Below are positions 59,891-64,000 of a stretch of 64,000 nt of DNA, piece after piece. Where the stretch lies: positions 1 through 64,000 of the forward strand of contig NZ_JBDZDN010000001.1 in the NCBI RefSeq assembly GCF_040049215.1, written 5' to 3'. This DNA comes from Mesorhizobium_K sp040049215. GTDB taxonomy: Bacteria > Pseudomonadota > Alphaproteobacteria > Rhizobiales > Rhizobiaceae. Numbering within the stretch: the first letter of the stretch is position 1; each line of letters starts with the position of its first letter. Made by a program: the position numbers and the translations under genes. The notes beneath the pieces were generated by a model, which saw only the letters and a program-made list of their open reading frames with translations, searched no databases and had not been told where the DNA came from.

Positions 59891-62137
59891 TCACAATCGC
59901 TGACTTCCAGTGTCCTCCGTCCCATCCAGATACTGCGTCAGCGCGCTGACCAGATGGTAGAAGATGCTGGCCGGCACTTCGGTCGCCAATGACCTGCCGC
60001 GCTCGTCTATCGGATCGATCCAGAGCCCGGTCGGGGCCGGGTCGATATGCCAGCGGAACAGTCGCCCGACGCGCGCCTCGACCTCCGGCTTGAGGTCCGG
60101 CCCGCCGCTCCTGTCCAACGCTAGCGCAGCCTTGATCACCTCGGTCTGGGGCCAGCTGCGCGACACGCGGTCGAGCGGGATGCCCTGACGCGACACCGCG
60201 CCATAAGCTAGTCCCGTCGCACGGTTCAGGCCGTTGGCGATCGCCGACGCATAGAGTTTTCTCGCGTAAGCCGTCATTTCGGGCCGGCCGCTCTTCTGCG
60301 CATAATCGACCAGCAGCGAGGCCCATTCGAAATGGTGGCCAGGCTCCGTCCATGTGCCCGCCTCGCCGGCTTCCGGCTTCCAGCTTTCGTCGAAGAACTC
60401 GCCGAGCGTCCAGCTTTCCGGATCGAAGAAGTGTTTTCGGAACAGCTCGACGATGCGCTCGGCGCGCTTCAGATGCGCCGGGTCGCCGGTCGCTGAATGC
60501 CAGGCGAGGAAAGCCTCCAGCAGATGCATATGCGGGTTGGAGCGTCGCGTCTTGTCGCGTGTCGGCGTCTCCAGATAGCCGCCGGCCTCGCCGTCTTGCA
60601 GATGCCCGTCGAGGAAGGCAAACGCCTCCTCGCCCAGCCGCAGCGCGTCCGGGTTGCCGCAGAGATGCGCCCAGGCGAGCGCCAAGAGCACGCAGGAATG
60701 ATCGTAGGCATCCTCGACCGGATCGGCGACGCTGCCGTCGACATTCAGCGTGCGCACCCAGCCACCGCGTTCGGTGCGGCCGTTGCGCCCCATGAACTCC
60801 AGACCGTGTGCGATCAGCCGGTCAGCGGGTCCGTCCCAGCCGCGCGCCCTGGCGACCGCGAAGGCATAGACCTGTCGCGCCATGGTGCGCATGCGCTTCG
60901 GCTTCGCGATCGGCAGGCCGTCGAAGCCGAGCGCCTCGTGAAACCCGCCGTGGAGATCGTCGACGCCCTTGGTCGACCACAATGGCAGCGTCTCGTCGAA
61001 CAGCCAGTGATGCACGCGCCGCCGCCAGGCGCCGCTAACCAGCACGCGATCGGGCGCCGGCGTGAAGCGCGTCTCCAGCCGGCCGCTCTTTTCGAGTTGC
61101 TCGACAATCTTCTTGACGTTCTGGCTGTGGCTCACCGGGGCGACGAAGGTCGCGTCCGGGGTCGAAACGATAGCCACATTCTTCAACCCGATCGCCGACA
61201 ACAGGCTGCCGTCGCTGCGGAAATAGGAGTTCTCGCAATCGATGGCGACAACATCGCCGACGATCACATTGCCTTGCCTGTCGGCCGGCCCGGCGTCGAG
61301 CAGCGATTGCCACGAGCCGAGGTCGTTCCAGCGGAAACCTGCCGGGACCATGGCGATGCGCTCCGCCTTCTCCATGATCGCATAGTCGACCGAATCGGAC
61401 GGGACCGCCTCGTAAAGGTCGAGCGGCATGTAGAGGCCGGAGAGATCGCTGGTCGCGGCTGCGAACGCTTGGCGCGCCGCATCCCATATTTCGGGCTGGA
61501 GCTTCATGAAAGCGTCGCGCATCGCGCCCGCCCGGAACAGGAAGATACCGGTGTTCCAGTAGAAATTGCCGCTGGCGAGATACTTTTCCGCCGTTGCCAG
61601 GTCCGGCTTCTCGACGAAACGCGACACATCGTGCACAGGGCCGCCTTCACTCACCTCGATATAGCCATAGCCGGTCTCGGGCTGCGTCGGCTTGATGCCA
61701 AAGACCACGATCCGTCCCTCAAGGGCGGCCGGCACGCCTTCTTCCACCGTCCGCCAAAACTGGCTGTCGGTGGAGATTTCATGATCCGAGGGCACCACCA
61801 GCATGACCGCGTCGCCATGCTCGGCCAGCGTCTGCAGCGTCGCGACGGCTACCGCCGCAGCGGTATTCCTGCCCACCGGTTCGAAGATAGCGCCGCCACC
61901 TGCGACGTCGACCTGCGCGAGATCGGCGCGGACGCGGCGCGAATGTCTTTCGGACGCAATAAGGTAGATCGGAGTCGCGCCAGCCGGCCTCGCCGCCAGC
62001 CGCCTCAGCGTCTTGGCCAGCATCGAGCCATCGCCTGCCAGGTCGTGGAACTGCTTCGGATTGTCCTCGCGCGACAAGGGCCAAAGCCGCGAGCCGACGC
62101 CGCCGCTCATCACGAAGCCGACGATCTTTTCGCTCAT
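59891..62137 (-). CDS. Fused mannose-1-phosphate guanylyltransferase and AGE-family isomerase
   Basis: A 748-residue fusion. Residues 1-350 are a nucleotidyltransferase with GGVGSRLWPLSREDNPKQF at 12-30, the FVEKP motif and the C-terminal left-handed-helix segment. Residues from about 365 to 748 are an (alpha/alpha)6-barrel AGE epimerase/isomerase domain (GGFHEALGFDG, EDAYDHSCVLLALAWAH, PHMHLLEAFLAWH, WTEPGHHFEWASLL). The second domain probably acts as mannose-6-phosphate isomerase in place of the usual cupin PMI. With the adjacent phosphomannomutase the two genes would make GDP-mannose from fructose-6-phosphate. Confidence 0.93.
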   Translation of the reverse strand: MSEKIVGFVMSGGVGSRLWPLSREDNPKQFHDLAGDGSMLAKTLRRLAARPAGATPIYLIASERHSRRVRADLAQVDVAGGGAIFEPVGRNTAAAVAVATLQTLAEHGDAVMLVVPSDHEISTDSQFWRTVEEGVPAALEGRIVVFGIKPTQPETGYGYIEVSEGGPVHDVSRFVEKPDLATAEKYLASGNFYWNTGIFLFRAGAMRDAFMKLQPEIWDAARQAFAAATSDLSGLYMPLDLYEAVPSDSVDYAIMEKAERIAMVPAGFRWNDLGSWQSLLDAGPADRQGNVIVGDVVAIDCENSYFRSDGSLLSAIGLKNVAIVSTPDATFVAPVSHSQNVKKIVEQLEKSGRLETRFTPAPDRVLVSGAWRRRVHHWLFDETLPLWSTKGVDDLHGGFHEALGFDGLPIAKPKRMRTMARQVYAFAVARARGWDGPADRLIAHGLEFMGRNGRTERGGWVRTLNVDGSVADPVEDAYDHSCVLLALAWAHLCGNPDALRLGEEAFAFLDGHLQDGEAGGYLETPTRDKTRRSNPHMHLLEAFLAWHSATGDPAHLKRAERIVELFRKHFFDPESWTLGEFFDESWKPEAGEAGTWTEPGHHFEWASLLVDYAQKSGRPEMTAYARKLYASAIANGLNRATGLAYGAVSRQGIPLDRVSRSWPQTEVIKAALALDRSGGPDLKPEVEARVGRLFRWHIDPAPTGLWIDPIDERGRSLATEVPASIFYHLVSALTQYLDGTEDTGSQRL

Positions 62138-62161
62138 GTCCTGGCCACGGATTTCCGACCC

Positions 62162-63682
62162 TCAGAACGTCTGGTTGTAGGCGCCGACTTCCGGGTTCCG
62201 GCGCAGCACCGAGTCTATTGCCTCGAACATCTCCCGCCGCCTTCCTGCCGACACCGGGCTTTCCACCACCACCACCATCTCCGGCTTGTTCGACGACGCG
62301 CGCACAAGCCCCCAGGTCCCGTCTTCGGCCACCACCCGCACCCCGTTCACCGTGACCAGATCGGCGATCTTCTGGCCGGCGAACATCTCGCCTGCCGCCT
62401 TCATCGCCCTGAAGTCCGCCAGCACCCGATCCGCCACTTCATATTTCAGGTCGTCGTCGCAATGAGGCGACATGGTCGGCGTGCCGAATGTGGGAGGCAG
62501 AGCCGCGTAGAGTTCGGCCATCGACTTGCCGGGATTGCGATCGAGCATCTGGCACACGGCGATTGCGGTGACAAGGCCGTCGTCATAACCCCGTCCGATC
62601 GGCGGGTTGAAGAAGAAATGGCCGGATTTCTCGAAGCCCGCGATGGCGCCTAGCTCCGCGACGCGGCGTTTGATGTGCGAATGGCCGGTCTTCCAGTAGT
62701 CGGTCGAAGCACCGTTGGCCCTCAGCACCGGATCCGTCTGGAAAAGACCCGTCGATTTGACGTCCACGACGAATTTCGCGCCGGGGTGCAGCGACGAGAT
62801 GTCCCGCGCCAGCATAACGCCGACCTTGTCAGCAAAAATCTCGTTGCCGAGATTGTCGACCACGCCGCAGCGGTCGCCGTCGCCGTCAAAGCCCAGCCCG
62901 GCATCGGCGCCCGTCTCCAGCACCTTGTCGCGGATCGCATGCAGCATCTGCATGTCCTCCGGGTTCGGATTGTAGCGCGGGAACGTATGGTCGAGCTCGA
63001 TGTCTAGCGGGATTACCTCGCAACCGATGCGTTCCAGCGCTTCCGGTGCGAAGGCGCCGGCCGTGCCGTTGCCGCAGGCTGCGACCACGCGCAGTTTTCG
63101 CGCGATCTTCTTCCCCATCGTCAGGTCGTCGAGATAGGTTTTCCTGAAGTCGGCAACGAACTCGTATGAGCCGCTTCCGGCCAGGTCGAAATCGCCGTCA
63201 AGCACGATCTCCTTCAGCGCCGACATCTCCTCCGGCCCGAATGTCAGCGGGCGCTCAGCCCCCATCTTGACGCCGGTCCAGCCGTTTTCGTTGTGCGAGG
63301 CCGTCACCATCGCGACGGCCGGCGCATCGAGCGCGAACTGCGCGAAATAGGCCATCGGCGACAGCGCCAGTCCAACGTCCTTGACCCGCGCGCCCGCCGC
63401 CATCAGCCCCGATACCAGCGCCAGCTTGATCGACAGCGAATAGCTGCGGAAATCGTGCCCGGTGACGATATCCTGACCAACGCCAAGCCGCCGAATCAGT
63501 GTTCCGAGCCCCATGCCGAGCGCCTGGACCCCAACCAGGTTTATATCCGGCTCGCGCTGGGAGCCGGGATGGCCGAACCACCAGCGCGCATCGTATTCGC
63601 GAAAACCCGTCGCCTTGATCAGTGCGCTGGTCTCGAAGGCGAAGCTGTTCGGGCTTGCCTCTGCGACGATCTTGAACGACAC
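62162..63682 (-). CDS. Phosphomannomutase/phosphoglucomutase
   Basis: A 506-residue alpha-D-phosphohexomutase. The phosphoserine loop is VTASHNENGWTGVKMG with S129, the metal loop DGDGDR is at 266-271, the sugar-binding GFEKSGHFFF follows, and the phosphate-binding segment VRASSNKPEM is near the C-terminus. It converts mannose-6-phosphate to mannose-1-phosphate. It is 24 bases upstream of the fusion gene on the same strand. Glucose activity is also possible. Confidence 0.95.
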   Translation of the reverse strand: MSFKIVAEASPNSFAFETSALIKATGFREYDARWWFGHPGSQREPDINLVGVQALGMGLGTLIRRLGVGQDIVTGHDFRSYSLSIKLALVSGLMAAGARVKDVGLALSPMAYFAQFALDAPAVAMVTASHNENGWTGVKMGAERPLTFGPEEMSALKEIVLDGDFDLAGSGSYEFVADFRKTYLDDLTMGKKIARKLRVVAACGNGTAGAFAPEALERIGCEVIPLDIELDHTFPRYNPNPEDMQMLHAIRDKVLETGADAGLGFDGDGDRCGVVDNLGNEIFADKVGVMLARDISSLHPGAKFVVDVKSTGLFQTDPVLRANGASTDYWKTGHSHIKRRVAELGAIAGFEKSGHFFFNPPIGRGYDDGLVTAIAVCQMLDRNPGKSMAELYAALPPTFGTPTMSPHCDDDLKYEVADRVLADFRAMKAAGEMFAGQKIADLVTVNGVRVVAEDGTWGLVRASSNKPEMVVVVESPVSAGRRREMFEAIDSVLRRNPEVGAYNQTF

Positions 63683-63867
63683 GGGCAGGAACTCCAGATC
63701 AGAAACACGTTTCGGGTCCGCCGCAGCAGGCGCCGCTCGCCCCCGTATAGGCGGTGTCGCTTCGTCTTGGAACCGAAAAGCCGCGGCGAAACGCCCGACG
63801 CCCCGAAAACCAAGCCATTCGCGCTTGCAGGATCAGAACGTCGCGGCTATAAGCCCGCGTCTGGTCG

Positions 63868-63944
63868 CGGAGTGTAGCGCAGTCTGGTAGCGCACGTCGT
63901 TCGGGACGACGGGGTCGCAGGTTCAAATCCTGCCACTCCGACCA
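63868..63944 (+). tRNA. tRNA-Pro(CGG)
   Basis: A complete cloverleaf. Acceptor CGGAGTG (63868-63874) pairs with CACTCCG (63934-63940), the D arm is GCGC/GCGC, the anticodon stem CGTCG/CGACG holds the loop TTCGGGA with anticodon CGG at 63902-63904, and the T arm is GCAGG-TTCAAAT-CCTGC. The encoded CCA follows the discriminator A. Reads Pro CCG codons, frequent in this GC-rich genome. Confidence 0.95.
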
Positions 63945-64000
63945 GTTTTCCTCACATTTTCAGCTCAGCAAACCGAGCTTGATCGACGGCGGCCGCCATC

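Noticed and set aside
63868..63944. tRNA-Pro 3' end as an integration site for an island
   Set aside because: No integrase gene and no repeat of the tRNA 3' end was found within the window.

Overview
This window is a GC-rich chromosomal segment of an alphaproteobacterium of the order Hyphomicrobiales, most like Mesorhizobium or a close Phyllobacteriaceae relative. The support is the gene set: a MucR regulator, a SigF/NrsF pair, DUF1491, DUF2336, DUF5330 and DUF6456 proteins, a TIGR03808 protein, a betI-betA-betB operon, a class 3 (rhizobial) asparaginase and a seven-gene Mrp/Pha antiporter. The assignment is by gene content only; no 16S gene or other marker is present. Nearly all of the sequence is compact chromosomal coding DNA. 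The one clearly accessory stretch is about 1.9-6.3 kb.

Layout. 0.1-1.9 kb: end of a gene-transfer-agent or prophage-like packaging cluster (large terminase and a putative small terminase). 1.9-6.3 kb: AT-richer accessory patch with a hairpin repeat, an apparently intact IS1595-family transposase, a decayed second copy of it, and two parallel sets of small overlapping genes, each with a putative HEPN-type protein. 6.3-10.3 kb: GT61 glycosyltransferase, prephenate dehydrogenase, an NTF2-like protein, a VOC protein and an AraC regulator. 10.3-14.2 kb: bufferin metallophore cluster (bufA-bufB-bufC-doxX) divergent from sigF-nrsF, with SigF-type promoter motifs facing both ways. 14.4-26.8 kb: bifunctional penicillin-binding protein, four DUF1254/DUF1214 proteins in two clusters, DUF2336, DUF1491, a peptidoglycan-binding protein, a PAS histidine kinase, a Crp/Fnr regulator and SufE. 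26.9-29.2 kb: DUF6456 protein, a stand-alone DnaA domain IV-like protein, a small protein and MucR. 29.4-35.3 kb: mnhABCDEFG.

35.4-45.1 kb: SH3-like secreted protein, S9 oligopeptidase, SET protein, VOC fusion, two c-type cytochromes, superoxide dismutase, branched-chain aminotransferase family protein, L,D-transpeptidase and HerA-like ATPase. 45.3-54.3 kb: two-gene methylmalonyl-CoA mutase, Gre-family factor, TIGR03808 protein, class 3 asparaginase, SDR and thiolase. 54.4-59.2 kb: choline-to-glycine-betaine operon with a BetI operator and an inserted threonine/serine dehydratase gene. 59.2-64 kb: toxin-antitoxin pair, a mannose-1-phosphate guanylyltransferase fused to an AGE epimerase/isomerase, phosphomannomutase and tRNA-Pro(CGG).

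The best candidates for something little described are (a) the duplicated IS1595-linked cassette of overlapping, alternately oriented small genes, in which gene pairs start on a shared CATG and the long gene carries an RNxxxH motif; (b) the divergent SigF-controlled bufferin locus; and (c) the two-gene GDP-mannose unit built on a fused enzyme.
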